NCBI GenBank assembly: GCA_029339195.1
Contig: JAPTJF010000127.1
Location: 1-64,000 of the forward strand
Reading direction: 5' to 3'
From: Micractinium sp. NFX-FRZ
Lineage: Eukaryota > Chlorophyta > Trebouxiophyceae > Chlorellales > Chlorellaceae
Length of the DNA stretch: 64,000 bases
In this document: positions 30,686 through 46,787 of the stretch, piece after piece
Layout: each line of letters opens with the position of its first letter
How positions within the stretch are numbered: the stretch's first letter is position 1
The notes under the pieces: generated by a model
Seen by the model: the letters and a program-made list of their open reading frames with translations, nothing else
What the model was told of the DNA's origin: nothing
Databases searched by the model: none
Program-made: the position numbers and the translations under genes

Positions 30686-33600
30686 CTACTTGCCAGCACC
30701 CGCCTTCTTTTTGGGGCTGCCCCCTGCAGCAGGCTTCTTGCCACCCGCCTTGGGAACGGCACGAGGGCTGGGCCCCGTCTTAGAGCCCGGCACCATCTTC
30801 GCCGAGCCCACAGCGGGCACAGCAGCCACACTGGCCTTCTCCTCAGCCGCCACAGCACGCTCCTGTGCCTCTGCCACAGCTGCAAAATCGGCCACCGCAG
30901 CGGCAGCCGCTGCCGCCGCCCCAACGGCCTCTACTGGCTCCTCGGCAATAGGAGGCAGCACACTGTCACCCTCTGCCCCCCCTGCCTCGCCAGCGCAGGC
31001 ACCGGTTGCCCCGGGCGAGTCTAGCGCCTGCCCCAGCCCGTGTGCTGCTTGCATGCCAGCCGTGGGAGAGCTGGAGGCTGACCCATAGCCGTCCCCAGCC
31101 TCAGACCCAGCCGAGCCGCGGTTGCTGCGGTGGCTGCGCCGCCAGGTAGGGCTTTGGTCAGACACCCGCCCGCTGGGGCGCGGGCTGCCAGGCAGCAGCG
31201 CCGCGGTGCTCCCCCTGCCGGTGGCAGGGGCGGCCGGCACAGCAGCCGAGACGGCAGTGTCATCGGCAGGGGCTTCGGCGCGAGCCGACTCAGCAGCGGC
31301 GCCGGCGGAGCGCGCGCTTGCCAGCGGCGTTGCGCTCGCCTGGGCCCCCGCAGCCTGCCCAGCGTCTGCCTCTGCCGGCGGCTCTGCCAGCTCAGCTGGC
31401 ACCATGCTCCACGCGATGTGCTCACGCTCGGAGGAGCCGACCTTCTCGTTGCCCTGCACCGAGCTGCGGGTGCCGACATCGCTGGCGCGCACGCTGTCGC
31501 CCCCCGTGGCGGCGGCGCTGCTTTCGCTGGCCCGCATCTCGGCCGTCAGCCGAGCGGTGGCACGCTCCTTGTTGGCCTGCTCGTAGGCGGCAATCTGCTC
31601 GGCCAGGGACTGCTCCACAGGGCCCATCAGGCGCTCAAATGCGTCGCGGCTCATCGTCAGGCACTTGCACCTGCAGGGGGGCAAAGCAGCGGGGTGTTGT
31701 GGGAGCGCGGTGCAAGTCAGAGGGAGGCATTCTGCAGCGTGCGCAGCTGCTTGTAGGCACTGGCGTGACAACCCAAGGCTTCCAGCCCACGGTCTAGGAA
31801 GCGCGAGCGGGGCAGGGTGCGGCGGGTGAGTGCTCCAGGCCGTTTGCCCCTGCCGTGCTTCCACGCACACTGCACCATGGCTTGCATCAGAGTTTGTCTC
31901 ATCCACCCTGGAGGGAAGAGGGGCAGCCACACTTGCCTGGTGGCGGCCACGCAGTCTGCCTGGCGGGGGGCCTTGGTCAGCAGGGCCACCTCACCAAACA
32001 CGTCGCCATCATTCAACGTCTTCACTGCCCGCTTGCGCCCCTGCACATGAGAGCAAGAAGAAGCAGGCGGCAGAGCGCGGTTGGCGGGCAGTGCAGCGAC
32101 GCATAGGAGGTGGATGGGCTTGGCTGAAGGGTGAATGCACGGCGGGGGAGGGGAAGGGTAGCAGGAGACCAAGGGGCATCCCCGAACAAAACTGGTAAGG
32201 ACTGCGCACTCCCCCACGCTTCCAAAGCTCGAGCCGTGGTGAAAGGCTGCTCTGCAAGGAAATCCCTGGCCTCTCATACACATGCAATCCCTCACATCCA
32301 TGCAAGTACACATGATCGCCCCACCTGTCCTGAAGCTGTCGACTGTGCAGCTGATGCCGTTGACCTCTATGATGTACAGCCAACCACTCCACCCGCAATC
32401 CAGCACACAGTCAATACTAGCAGAGAAGGCGCACCTCGAAGGTGCGGAAGCAGTCCACGGTGCCGTCCTCAATGATGTAGAACTTGGCAGAGTCGTCCAG
32501 CGGGGCGCCCTCCCACAGGATGTACTCGCCGGGCTGCACAGGGTGGTGAGGAGGCAGGCTGTCAGAGGGGTGCTTGGAATGTGCGGTGGGGGCGGGGTCA
32601 TCCAGCGGGGAGCCCTTCCACAGAATGAGGTGGTCAGGGCGGTCCAGCTGGGTGGGGGCCCCACCGGAGGGAATTCATTTTTTAGTTAATTTTAATAAGC
32701 GACACAAAAGTAATAAATCAATTATTTTCTTGTTAAATTGCACCGGAAGCGGGGGGGATCGGGCGGTGCGATGCGGCAGAGTAATGTGTGCTGGGGCAGC
32801 CCACTGGCGGTTGCCTGCGTTGCTCACCGCAGGCCGCTCTTCTGTCCCCCTCAACCCCTCACCCACCTTCTCCCTTCCCGCCACATCTGCCCAATTGACC
32901 CCCTCCCTCCCACCCACCCACCCACCTCGAACACCTCCTGGTGCAGGCAGTCTGCCACAGCAGCCAGCTGCTCCTGGGTGAGGTGCCTGCACATGTGAGA
33001 AAGAAGGGGAAGCAGGAGAAGAAGAGGAGGGAGGACATCACACAGCGAGCCAATAGGGTGGAAAGGGGGACGAACTTGACGGGAACATGGCCAGGAGGCA
33101 CCCGACGCCAGCATGGGACAGGAGGGAAGCGGGCGTCGGGTGGGGCTGCCTCAGAGCCTGCCCACCCAGGCGTGCGCGCGGCTGCCCCAGACCCTGGCCG
33201 TCCAGCCCTACCGCCCCGGCCCACGTGCCTGAAGACGTGCATGTCGCGCAGCGTGGTCTCGTAGCGCTGCCGCCGCTCCGCCATGGAGTGCACCACCAGG
33301 GTTCGGAAGGTGGAGCGCTGCACGTACCACAGCACGCCCTCGCTCAGGGCTGCGGGGCGGAAGGGGAGGGGCAAAGCAGGTTGGGTGAGGTTGGGTAAGG
33401 CATACAGGTGTGGAAGATAGAGCGCAGCACAACGCCTCGTTCAGTGCTATGGGGCGAGGGCAACAGGTGGGGGGCACTGTTGCCAGAAGTGAGCGGAGCC
33501 AGCCGCTGCTACCACTACTGCAGCGATACTACACCTTGCCCGCTCCATCTCCCAACCCACGGCCCCCTTGCCTGCCCGCCCACCCCATCCCCGGCCTTCC

Positions 33601-34959
33601 AGCTCATCCTCACCGGTGATGGTGGCAGCACGCGGGCAGTTGTACATCAGTGCCAGCTCGCCAAAGGAGCCACGCCCCTCGTAAGAGGCCACACGGGTGG
33701 GGGCTCCCGAGCCAACGGACGGCTCCTTGGTGGCCTCAAAGTTGCCGCTCTCGATGACGTAGAAGTTGTCTGCCTCCTCGCCCTCCCTGCACAATGTTTT
33801 TGTAGACAGATGCTGTATGTGACGAAGCGGCCGGCAGAGTCCAGGCAATGTGGCAGACAGTGGGCGCTGCTCAGCCTGGGAAGGGTGAGGAAATGTGGTG
33901 CTTGTAGGCATGCAGCCGGTGGCCCCCTCTTCGCCTTAATGTGGGTGGGTGTGCAAGATGTACGGTGCCACCGATGGGCATGACAGCTGGGCAGGCAGGC
34001 ATCAGGCAGAGGCGGGGACAACCTGAACCGACTTGCACGCTGGAGGGGGGCGGCGCAGGAGACAGCGCAGGGTTGCCCAGGCGTGGATTTAATCTCCCTC
34101 CAAACTTCAGATGCACGCGTGGCAAGCAGCATGTCCTACCTCACACCCACGCCCTCAACCATGCCACCACCCAGCTCACCCTGCCCTCATGCTCACCCTG
34201 CACAGCCCTGCTGCACTGCCCCTCACCTGATGATCACCTCCCCTGCATGCACGCGGCGCTCCATCATCGCGTCAATGATGGCAACCTGCTGGTCGTCGTC
34301 CAGCTCTGCGGGGGGGCCAACGAGGAGAGCGGGCAGCACCAAACAAGCGCGCATGATGCCAGCAAGCCAGCGGGTGGGACAGCAGGCAACCGAGGCGGGC
34401 TGACGTGCGGCAGGCGCTCAGCCGCAGAGCAGTTCAGCGCCCCCCAAACCTCCCTCCCCGCGCCGCGCCGCACCCTTGAACAGCAGCGTGTTGCGCACGA
34501 GGTCCTGGATCTTGGCGCGGGACTGGTCGGGCTTTTCAACAGTCGAGCGTGCCGGCCGCTTGAGCTTGCCAGCAGAGCCGGTGGAGGCCTCCGCCGACAC
34601 CTGCAGCAGCGGCACGAGCGAGGAGCCCTTGCTTATTGGTGTTTCTGCTCATCGTTCCTTGCAGCATGGATTTTACTCTGTTCTGGCAAGAAATAGCAGG
34701 GGAAGCTGGCTGACTGTTGCAGGCCGAGGGCAGGCGAGCAGGAGCTCTGCCCGCGCCGCACAGCCCCGCCACCGCTGCCCCAACCTGCTACGCTCGTCCC
34801 CGCCCCGCGCACCGAGCCTCGCCGCCTGGAGCTGTATCCGGGAGGCATTCCGGGCCCAGTAGGGCGTTGTGCGGGGGCCGCAGGCGCCGGACGCCGCTCC
34901 TCTGGTGCCGGCGACACGGCCACCCGGTTCAGCACGCCCTTGCTGCAGGCGCCGCCCAT
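30686..34959 (-). CDS. PKA-type regulatory subunit: N-acylation motif, inhibitor site, two cyclic-nucleotide-binding domains
   Basis: Nine exons in transcript order: 34959-34813, 34600-34474, 34305-34227, 33786-33614, 33349-33229, 32986-32926, 32533-32435, 32040-31937 and 31670-30686; 631 residues, all phases close. The N-terminus MGGACSKG fits myristoylation (Gly2, Ser6) with a palmitoylatable Cys5, replacing the usual docking/dimerisation domain. Exons 1 and 2 join to give RRRGSVSAE at 46-54, matching PKA inhibitor sites (RI RRGAISAE, RII RRVSVCAE); the Ser makes it the phosphorylatable type. CNB-A is about 92-215 with phosphate-binding cassette [20 protein letters not shown] is about 216-320 with [15 protein letters not shown]. 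Residues 330-631 are Ala/Ser-rich and end in a basic [13 protein letters not shown] stretch. Introns 5 (AG|GCACGT) and 8 (AG|GCAAGT) have GC donors. Likely membrane-tethered inhibition of a kinase released by cAMP or cGMP; PKG-like ancestry is the alternative. There is no kinase domain. Confidence 0.9.
32597..32640 (-). repeat. Copy of CNB gene exon 7 start
   Basis: TCATCCAGCGGGGAGCCCTT at 32597 matches TCGTCCAGCGGGGCGCCCTC at 32493 inside exon 7; spacing 104. It lies in the intron before exon 7. Confidence 0.8.
33405..33475 (-). repeat. Decayed copy of CNB gene exon 5 start
   Basis: GCGCAGCACAACGCCTCGTT resembles the exon 5 start (33301-33349) about 101 bases away. The acceptor position has decayed from CTGCGG to CTATGG on the plus strand. 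Confidence 0.65.
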
Positions 34960-35648
34960 GACCGTAAGTCGGAAGGTCCCACTCGAGTCTCGATTGCGCC
35001 TGACGAGCTGCTCTCGGGCTGCGCTGAGCGACGGTCAAGCATGCGCAGGCTGGCGGGCAGCGCCGTTCCGACAGGTCTCGCCCCGCTGCGCCTCCAAATG
35101 TTGATCAGTATCGAAAGGTGCGTGCCGGAGCTCCTGTGGCGCCGTCAGGGCATGCGTGCGCTGGCACTCAATGCAGGCCTGAGCGTCCCCCATGTTTGAG
35201 CCCCTGGCACCCTGGACGCCGTTGTTTGAGCGGACATCAGTTCTTGAACGCGCTCAGCTCGCCGTGTAGCCGCAGGTGGGCAGCCCCCTGCTCCTCCGCG
35301 CCGCTCTCTGCTGCCCTCACCCCAAAGGCGCCTCTCAAGCGTCGCAGCTCGCCGCTCACAGCTCGATGCACGCCGCACTGCGCACGATGAGCGACAATGC
35401 TGGCCTGCCTGCCGCTGATGCCGCCCGCCGCCGCTGGCTCCACCGCTGTTCCAGTGCTGGTCCTCCCCCCTGCTCCCTGCTGCTGTCTGTCTGCATCGTC
35501 CCTTTGATTGCTCTTGTGTGCCCTGCTACTCTCCTTGATGCCACAGCAGACTTCTTTCGTGCCCTTTACCTGTGCCCTGTGCGTGTGCAGCTGACGTATC
35601 TGCGTGGAGCGTGCTGTCGGCAGCGAGCCTCTCTGAGCAGCGGGCAGG
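34960..35648. promoter_or_regulatory. Divergent promoter region, CNB gene (-) and SUF4-like gene (+)
   Basis: 689 bases between start codons. No further exon recognised. In front of the zinc-finger ATG an in-frame TGA at 35634 limits the 5' end of that gene. Confidence 0.5.
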
Positions 35649-38487
35649 ATGGTGCGCAAGCGGAAAGCCAAGGAGGAGGAGGCGCAGCCCTTCTGCTTTT
35701 ACTGCGACAGGTACGCGTCCCCACTGGTCAGCTGGTGTCGGTGACATGGCGGCAGATGTCAAGGGGGGAAGCAGCGCAGCTCTCAAGAGCGCACCACTGC
35801 CCCCGCCCGCCTGAGCGGGCCTCCGCCGCTGCCCTCCCTGCCTCTCACGCTTTTTGCCTGCGGCTCTGGACCTTGGACGTTGCAGGACTTTCAAGGATGA
35901 GCAGAACCTGATCACGCACCAGAGAGAGGTGAGCACTTTAGCTGCCAGCAGGGCGCCAGCAGGCCGCTTGCTGTCCATGCTCGAACAGCGCATGCCGCAG
36001 GCTCCGGTCCTCGCTTGGCGCCTGGCACTGTGGCCTGTGAATCACACTCGCCCAAGGCTCGAATCTTGCCTTGCCCAGGACTTGACTCAAACCTACGCAC
36101 ATTGCCTGCATGGCTCCCCCCTTCACATGCCGCCCTCACCTTTTCCCACTCCCCTTTTCTCCCCCTGCCCCACCCCAACAGAAGCACTACCGCTGCCCCG
36201 AGTGCGGCAAGAAGCTCAACACAGCCAAGGCGCTGTCAGTGCACTGCCTGAACGTGCACAAACGTGCGCTGACGGCTGTCCCGGGGGCGATGGACGGGCG
36301 GGAGGACCCTGCCTGGGACATTTTTGGGATGGCGGGCGTCCCCATTGGGATGAAGCCAGGCATGACTCCGCCCCACAAGCCCGGCAAGGGCAACGCGGCG
36401 GCTGCTGCAGCGGGTGGGGGCGCAGCAGCGGTGGCGGCGGCTCCCGGCGTGGCGGCGGCCGGCATGGCGCCAGCACCCGGCATGGCGCCTGCGCCTGGGA
36501 TGATGCCTGGCATGGCGCCGCCGCCTGGCATGGCCCCGCCTGGCATGATGCCGCCCCACGGCATGCCCGGCTATGCACCTGGCTACCCACAGTGAGCTTC
36601 TGGCCTGCCTCCTGCCTGCCTGCCAGCTCTGCGCTGGCGCTGGTGCCGCTGGTGCTGGTGTGCTGCTGCTGGCGGGTGCTGCTGCTTTGTGTTGGTTCTA
36701 CTGCTGGTCAATGGTGCTGCCGCTTCCCTGCTTGGTGCTGGCATGCAGTGCTTTGGGGTCACGGTTGCTGCGTGGCCGTGCTGTGTCACGTGTCTGTGCT
36801 GTGTCATTCTCCTCAACCGCCCGCTGAGCTGGCGAGCGCCGCAGCAGGGCAGCTGCTCAGCATGCTGCTGCCAACACGCACCTGCACCTCCCGATACTCC
36901 CATGCAGGCCCTACGTCATGGCCCCGCCGCCGTATGGCATGCCCCCGCCCGGCATGCCGCCGTATGGGCGCCCACCCTACGGCATGCCACCCCCGGGTAT
37001 GGGCCACGCGCCGTACGGCATGCCGCCCCCCGGCGCACCGCCGCCCGGGTACAGGTGCGCGTGCGTGTGTGCCACGAAGGGAGAAGCGTGAAGCAGGGCA
37101 CGTGTGCGGGTGCTGCCTGGCGCATGGGAGTCGAACCGCACAGAGCAGGGCAGCAGCGGTGTGAATCGGGCTGCAATGATATCCACACAGTCTGCTTGCC
37201 CACGCAGGTGACCTCAGTGAGGGGCCAAGAGGGAACCTGCCTGCGCCTCATCTCACGAATGTACCTACCCTCCGCTCTGCCCTCTGGCCTGGCACTGCAG
37301 GCCTGGCATGCCCATGCAGGGCGGCCCTCCTGGCGGCGGCCCGCTCTTCCCAGCTGCCGCCGGCGGCCCAGGCGCGCCGCCGTCCGGCGGCGCCCTGTTC
37401 CCTGCGGCTGCCAATGCAGCGGCGGCGTCGGCGCCTGCCGCGGGAGCTTCAGCTGTGGGGGCTGCTGGTGCAGCTGCGGCTCAGCCTGCAGTGGATGGCT
37501 TGCTCTGGGATGACGCCGAGTGCAGCCAGGAGGAGCGCCGGGCCCAGCTGCCAAAGTATGCTGGGGCGGCCATCAAGGCGCGCCTGGCGGCGGCAGCCCC
37601 GCCCGCTGGCGCGCCGCCGGCTGCGGCGCCCCCGGCAGCGGCGGCGGCGCCAGGCGGACCGCCACCCCCCGGCATGGTGAGCTCCCGCTGCAAGCCACGT
37701 GTGCTTGGCTGTGTGGCGGGGACCGAAGGCTACAGCCAATCGGGCGCTGTTGCCAAGGCTGCGCTTGTGTGTTGCTCCGCTGCCCGGTGTGCTGGGCTAG
37801 TTCATCTGCACATTGGGGCCATTCAGTTCAACTGCTTTCTTTGCTTCACCTGCCTGTTGGCTGCAGGGCCAGCAGCAGCCCCCCCAGCAGCAGTTTGCGG
37901 GCGCTCCCTCCGGCCCGCCTCCTGGCATGCCCCCGCCTCAGCAGCAGCCCCCGCACGGCATGGCCCCACCCCAGCAGCCGCCGCCGCACGGCATGCCACC
38001 GCAGCAGCCGTCCCCACACGGCGTGCCGCCCCAGCAGCCGCCACCTCACGGCATGCTGCCCCAGCAGCAGCCGCATGGCATGACAGGCTTTGTGCCTGCT
38101 GGCCGGCCGCCGGGCCCTCCGGGCGGCCCGGGCATGCCCCCGCCACTTGGCCACCCGCCGCCACAAGGGATGCCGCCGCCTCACGGCCAGCCGCCGGCGG
38201 CGCACCCCGGCATGCCGGGACAGGCGCAGCAGGGCCCACCTGGCATGCGCCCGCCGATGGGCCCGCCTCCCGGCCAGCCCCCGCAGCAGCAGCAGAGGCC
38301 GCCCATGATGATGATGGGTGGCCCCCAGGGACCGCCCCAAGGTGGCCCCATGCCACCTCAGCAGCCACCTCAGCACATGATGATGCAGCCGCCGCCAGGT
38401 CAGCAGCCGCAAGCTGGCGTGCGGCCCCCCGGCATGCCTGGCTTCGTCCCAGCCGGCCCGCCCGCCGGCCACCCACCGCCCTACTGA
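35649..38487 (+). CDS. SUF4/ZNF207 (BuGZ)-like zinc-finger protein
   Basis: Six exons: 35649-35710, 35886-35928, 36182-36591, 36908-37054, 37301-37676 and 37867-38487; 552 residues, all phases close. An in-frame TGA 15 bases upstream fixes the start. The first 80 residues hold the family block: two C2H2 fingers (CFYCDRTFKDEQNLITHQRE and CPECGKKLNTAKALSVHCLNVH), then VPGAMDGREDPAWDIFGMAGVP, as in Arabidopsis SUF4 and animal ZNF207. The rest is disordered, made of P/G/M/Q repeats (PPPHGM, GMPPP), with a conserved island ECSQEERRAQLPKYAG also found in ZNF207. Known members bind the spindle-checkpoint protein BUB3 and microtubules (animals) or regulate FLC transcription (plants); the algal role is not established. 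Expected in the nucleus. The low-complexity tail fits the phase separation known for BuGZ. Confidence 0.92.
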
Positions 38488-39460
38488 GCTCCTAAGGTGT
38501 AGTGCTGGACCGGCCAGCCAGCGGTGCCAGGTGAGCCGCTTATGCACATTCTGCCGGGGCCCCCGTTGTGGGCGCATCTGCCGCCTGCCCCGCTGTCTCG
38601 CTTGCCTGCACAGCACGAGTCCCATGCCGGCACCGAACCTACGGCCCCACTGGCAGGGGATGCCCCCTGCCCTGGCTGCCGCCAGCCAGGAGGCCGGTTC
38701 GCTGGCGCCTCAATTTCTGTGCCGGTTAGTGTGTGAATGCCATGTATGTGTGGGTGTGCTTGCTCATGCGGCGCGTGCCCGGTCACGCCTGCAAGATCAG
38801 CCACCGTGCCCCCCGCCCACGCTCAATGCCTGGGAAAGCTGCTGCGTGCCAGGCAAGTCCCAGTTGGCTATGCTTCCTGCTGAGTGCCCGCCTGCTGCTC
38901 TCTCTGCACACACTTGCTGTTATCTTCAGGCTGGAGCGATCGAGTGGCATAGGTGAGCCGTCGTGGTGTGAGCGGCGCAACTGTTGCTGGCAGCCTGGCT
39001 GTGTGTTTGGCTTGGCGGGAGATGCCTGGGGGCGCACATCCGAGCCCCAGGTGAGTGGCGCAACCATCGGGTGTCAAGACAGTACCTTGGCCCAATTCCA
39101 GCAAGCGTGGGCTCCACGGTTCATCCGTCCCCCAGCACCCACCCATTGCCGGGACGTGTGGACCCGTCCTCCCATCCAGGTGCATACGTTGCCTTGCCTT
39201 GCTTGCAATTCTTTTGCCCTTGTGTTTCTCAAACATCTTGCCTGTGACCAGACACTTGTAAGGTAAAGCCTTTGCAGTAGTGAGGAGAGGAGGTGCATCT
39301 GGGGTGAATCACGCTTTGCGAGCGCGCCGCAGCGCCTTGCGCCGCAGGATTAAGCCCAACTTTGGGCGGCGCCTTGGCCAAGCTCGCTCTTGATCTGCTC
39401 ACAAACCTACACCTCCGTGAAGGCGCTCCAAACCAAGCACCCAACTTAGCGCGCCAGACC
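38488..39460. other. Long 3' region of the zinc-finger gene and promoter of the reductase gene
   Basis: 973 bases. TGTAA at 39257-39261 is the first signal after the stop, implying a 3' UTR of about 770 bases, possibly spliced (GTGAGC at about 38530, TTCAG near 38929). About 200 bases remain as promoter of the next gene. No protein-coding gene seen. Confidence 0.5.
39257..39261 (+). terminator. TGTAA poly(A) signal of the zinc-finger gene
   Basis: TGTAA in CACTTGTAAGG, the first on this strand after the stop at 38487. Confidence 0.5.
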
Positions 39461-43918
<4,458 letters not shown>

Positions 43919-44713
43919 ATGCTGATAGAAAAGAGTCGTTAGAAGTCCGTGGAAGTGCAGCTGCCTTGGCCATTTCTTTGTGTAGTGTATTGCCTGGTGG
44001 CGCAGCTCAGTACTGCGGTTCAGGGACCGCCCAATGCCCGCCAGCTGGCAGCTGCCGCTCCCCCAAACCTCACCAGCCGTGCGACATTGCTTTCCTGTGT
44101 TCTTTTCGCCCCCTGATCCCCAACACACGACCCGCCCAACCCCCGCAATCACAACCGCAAACCCTTTGGTTTCGTTTTTGCTTTGATTGCCACGCTACGT
44201 CTGCCTCGCACCGCCGCTGGCCTCGCCATTCCGCTCCAATCCACGCCCCTCGCATGTACCCTGTCACTCGCTCACCCTGTGCCAATACAAATCTAACTCC
44301 CCTGCCTTGCGTGCTTTGTGCTTCCCCAGAAGTCAAATCCTTTCCCTCTGCTGCGGCACATGCCCCGCGGCCCCCACATACTAGGCACCGCCATCCTCAC
44401 TCTCACAGCGGAGAGGGCGCCCTTGCAGGCAGCTCAACCACCATTCACGCCGATCCGATCCCTGAACACTCACCCCTGTCCTCCTGTGTATGCAAGTGGA
44501 ATTCAAAGTTGAAGAAGTGCACACTGAGCAGGGCAATAGAGGGTGAAAAGCAGCATGGGGGCGGAGGGGCGCGTGGAGAATGGAGAGCAGCGGGACGGGA
44601 CAGCGTCCCGGGGAGCAGAACAGAACGGACAGATTGAAACAGAGTTGAGGGGGAGCAGGGCGAAACACCAAAGCAAACGGCTGTGCTTGACTGTCAAGGC
44701 AAGTGCAGGCTAC
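43919..44713. other. Convergent 3' region of the reductase (+) and thioesterase (-) genes
   Basis: 795 bases, less GC-rich than the genes. I see no TGTAA on either strand and no gene. Confidence 0.5.
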
Positions 44714-46223
44714 CTAGAGCTTTGAGCGCGGGCCTTGCTGCCCCGCCTGCTCGCGCTGCTGCCGCTGTTCCTTCTCCTCCCGCTGCTGCCGCTTCTCGTT
44801 CTCCTCCCGCTGCTGCGCAATCAGCTGCTCCATGGTCGGCTCCTCCTGGGCAATGAACTTCACGTGCGTTCCCTGCAGCGTGTGGTGGCACAGTTGACAA
44901 CAAGAACGCTCCCTCAAGTTGACGTGGACGAAATACAACTGCATATGTGGCAGTGCAATGAGCACGGCTGCCCTGCTGTGCGCTGGGATGGCTAACCCTC
45001 CCTCAGCGCCAGCAGCACCCCAGAGGCGTGGCCAGCCAGCCCCACACCTCCTGCCCTCCTGCCAGGCCATGGTCACAACACAGGCACAACCCTTGGGTAC
45101 ACAGCGGCCTGTCCCCCCGTACCTGCGCAACCACCGCCCCCGAGGCCTGGTCAGTCAGCTTCACATCGATGACGCCAATCGTCCTCCCCGTCTTGACCAC
45201 CTGCAGGGGGGAGAGGGGCAAGGGTGGGGCCTCAGTTGGCAGCGCTGCGGAGGCATTCATGCAGGCGCGCTTCAGACAGCCTCACATCACATCAATGATG
45301 CCAGCGCTTGACACCTGCCCACGCCACCGCCAGCATGCTGCCCCACACCAAGCCTTGACTGGCGGGACTGCTGCTGCATCGCTGGCATGCGCATCCCCCT
45401 ACCAGCCAAGACCTCCCTCACCTGCGCCTCCACCAGCACGCTGCCCCCCAGCGGGCCTGCCAATGTCACCATTCCTGCTGCTGCATAGCTGGCAGCATAC
45501 CCACGCACATGACAGTCACATGCCCCCCCCAGTGGGGCCTTGACTACATAACTGCTGCTGCTTCGTTGGTATGCATATCCCCCTGTTAGCCTCCCCCACC
45601 TGCGCCTCCACCAGCACGCTGCCCCCCAGCGGCGCCTTGCTGAGGTATGTAGTGTTTATGTTCAGGCTGACCCCGCCCTTGGGGCTGACGGTGACCAGCG
45701 CTGCTGAGCCAACTGTGTCCACCAGTGTGGCTGCAGAGGCAGGCAGCAGGATGACAGACGGACACAGCAGATGCGGTTAGGAGGGTCAGCCCTGAGCCAA
45801 CTGCTGTCCAGTAGTGTGGCTGGAGGCACGCAAGAAAGTGGGCCGTGGGAGCAAGCCAGGGCGGGGGCAGGGCATGATGAAGGTTGAGTGTGGCTGTGTG
45901 GGCAGCGCATGCTTGTCGTGGGTGCGCCTGGCCTGGCGCCGCCTGGCAAGTGCGTGTCTCAAGCTGTTGCCAGGGGCACCCACAACAATCACTCAGTTCA
46001 TTCCCTTCATCTCCTGCCACACACCTATGCACCCGCCATGCAGCGTGCCGTAGCGGTTTGCCACTTCCGGGCTGACTGGGAGCACCGCTATGAACCGACC
46101 AGGCTGGGCGGCAAAGCTATGCAGCCCGGAGAGCGTGGTTGTGTCCCACTGCATGCTGGCGCCGCTGCCGTCGCGCTGGCTGGTGCAGCCGCGCATGAAC
46201 GCCAGGGCGAGATCAGTTGACAT
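44714..46223 (-). CDS. Hotdog-fold acyl-CoA thioesterase (ACOT13/THEM2-like)
   Basis: Four exons in transcript order: 46223-46025, 45730-45600, 45200-45123 and 44872-44714; 188 residues, all phases close. YGTLHGGCIATLVDTVG contains the HGG motif of PaaI-type hotdog thioesterases. SLNINTTYLSKAPLGGSVLVEAQVVKTGRTIGVIDVKL is the strand-rich core, and GTHVKFI closes the fold. Members hydrolyse acyl-CoA esters as tetramers, often in mitochondria. The last 35 residues are unusual: a highly charged Gln/Glu/Arg helix (EENEKRQQREEKEQRQQREQ) that may form a coiled coil. No clear transit peptide. Intron 2 carries a copy of the exon 2 end. Confidence 0.9.
45350..45460 (-). repeat. Copy of thioesterase exon 2 end in the adjacent intron
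   Basis: CTGCGCCTCCACCAGCACGC with its donor recurs at 45422 and, in the real exon, at 45600 (spacing 178). The flanking sequence from about 45357 also matches that from about 45537, so the unit is about 180 bases. The copy keeps an intact donor (CAG|GTGAGG). Confidence 0.85.
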
Positions 46224-46787
46224 CCTGCTGGCCTGCTTGGCTGCAGAAAAGACTGCGCTTGCTGCAGAAAAATGGAGGGGGAGGGGAGCGTGGGGCGCAG
46301 CTGTGATGAGAGCTTGCGGCAAGGCGGCGGCGGCGGCAGCGCAGTAAAGAGGGTGAGGTGAGCACCCGGCCAGCAGCGTGAATGTGCGCGGCTCGCACCT
46401 TAGAGCAAATGTGGCGCTCGTTTCAAGCAAATCACGAAAGCCGAGCGGCAGTAACAGGCGGCACGGTTGCGGGGGGGGGGTTGCGACGCGGGCTTCTTGG
46501 CCAGGGTTTGCCGCCGTTTTGGAACTTTGCTGAGTGTGAAGATTGCTGAGAGCGCTGCTGGTTGCCAGAAAGGCTACACAGGGACCTCTTGCCGCCGCCC
46601 GGTCAGCATCGCTCCCGCCGCTAGCCACCTGCCCCCCTGTGGCTCTCTTTCAGCTGTTTCGCCATCCACAACTGGAGTATGCATCTAACATGAGGTCATG
46701 CACTGCTTTACAAACAGGTAGGCGCTTGCCAAATCTATCTTGGCAAGACAGTGTGTACGCACCCGCACAGATGCTGCTCCCGCCCGC
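46224..46787. other. Promoter of the thioesterase gene and 3' end of the RUS gene
   Basis: 564 bases between two minus-strand genes. TGTAA on the minus strand at 46708-46712 ends the RUS transcript; about 480 bases remain upstream of the thioesterase. No gene seen. Confidence 0.5.
46708..46712 (-). terminator. TGTAA poly(A) signal of the RUS gene
   Basis: Plus-strand TTACA, 76 bases beyond the stop codon at 46788. Confidence 0.55.
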
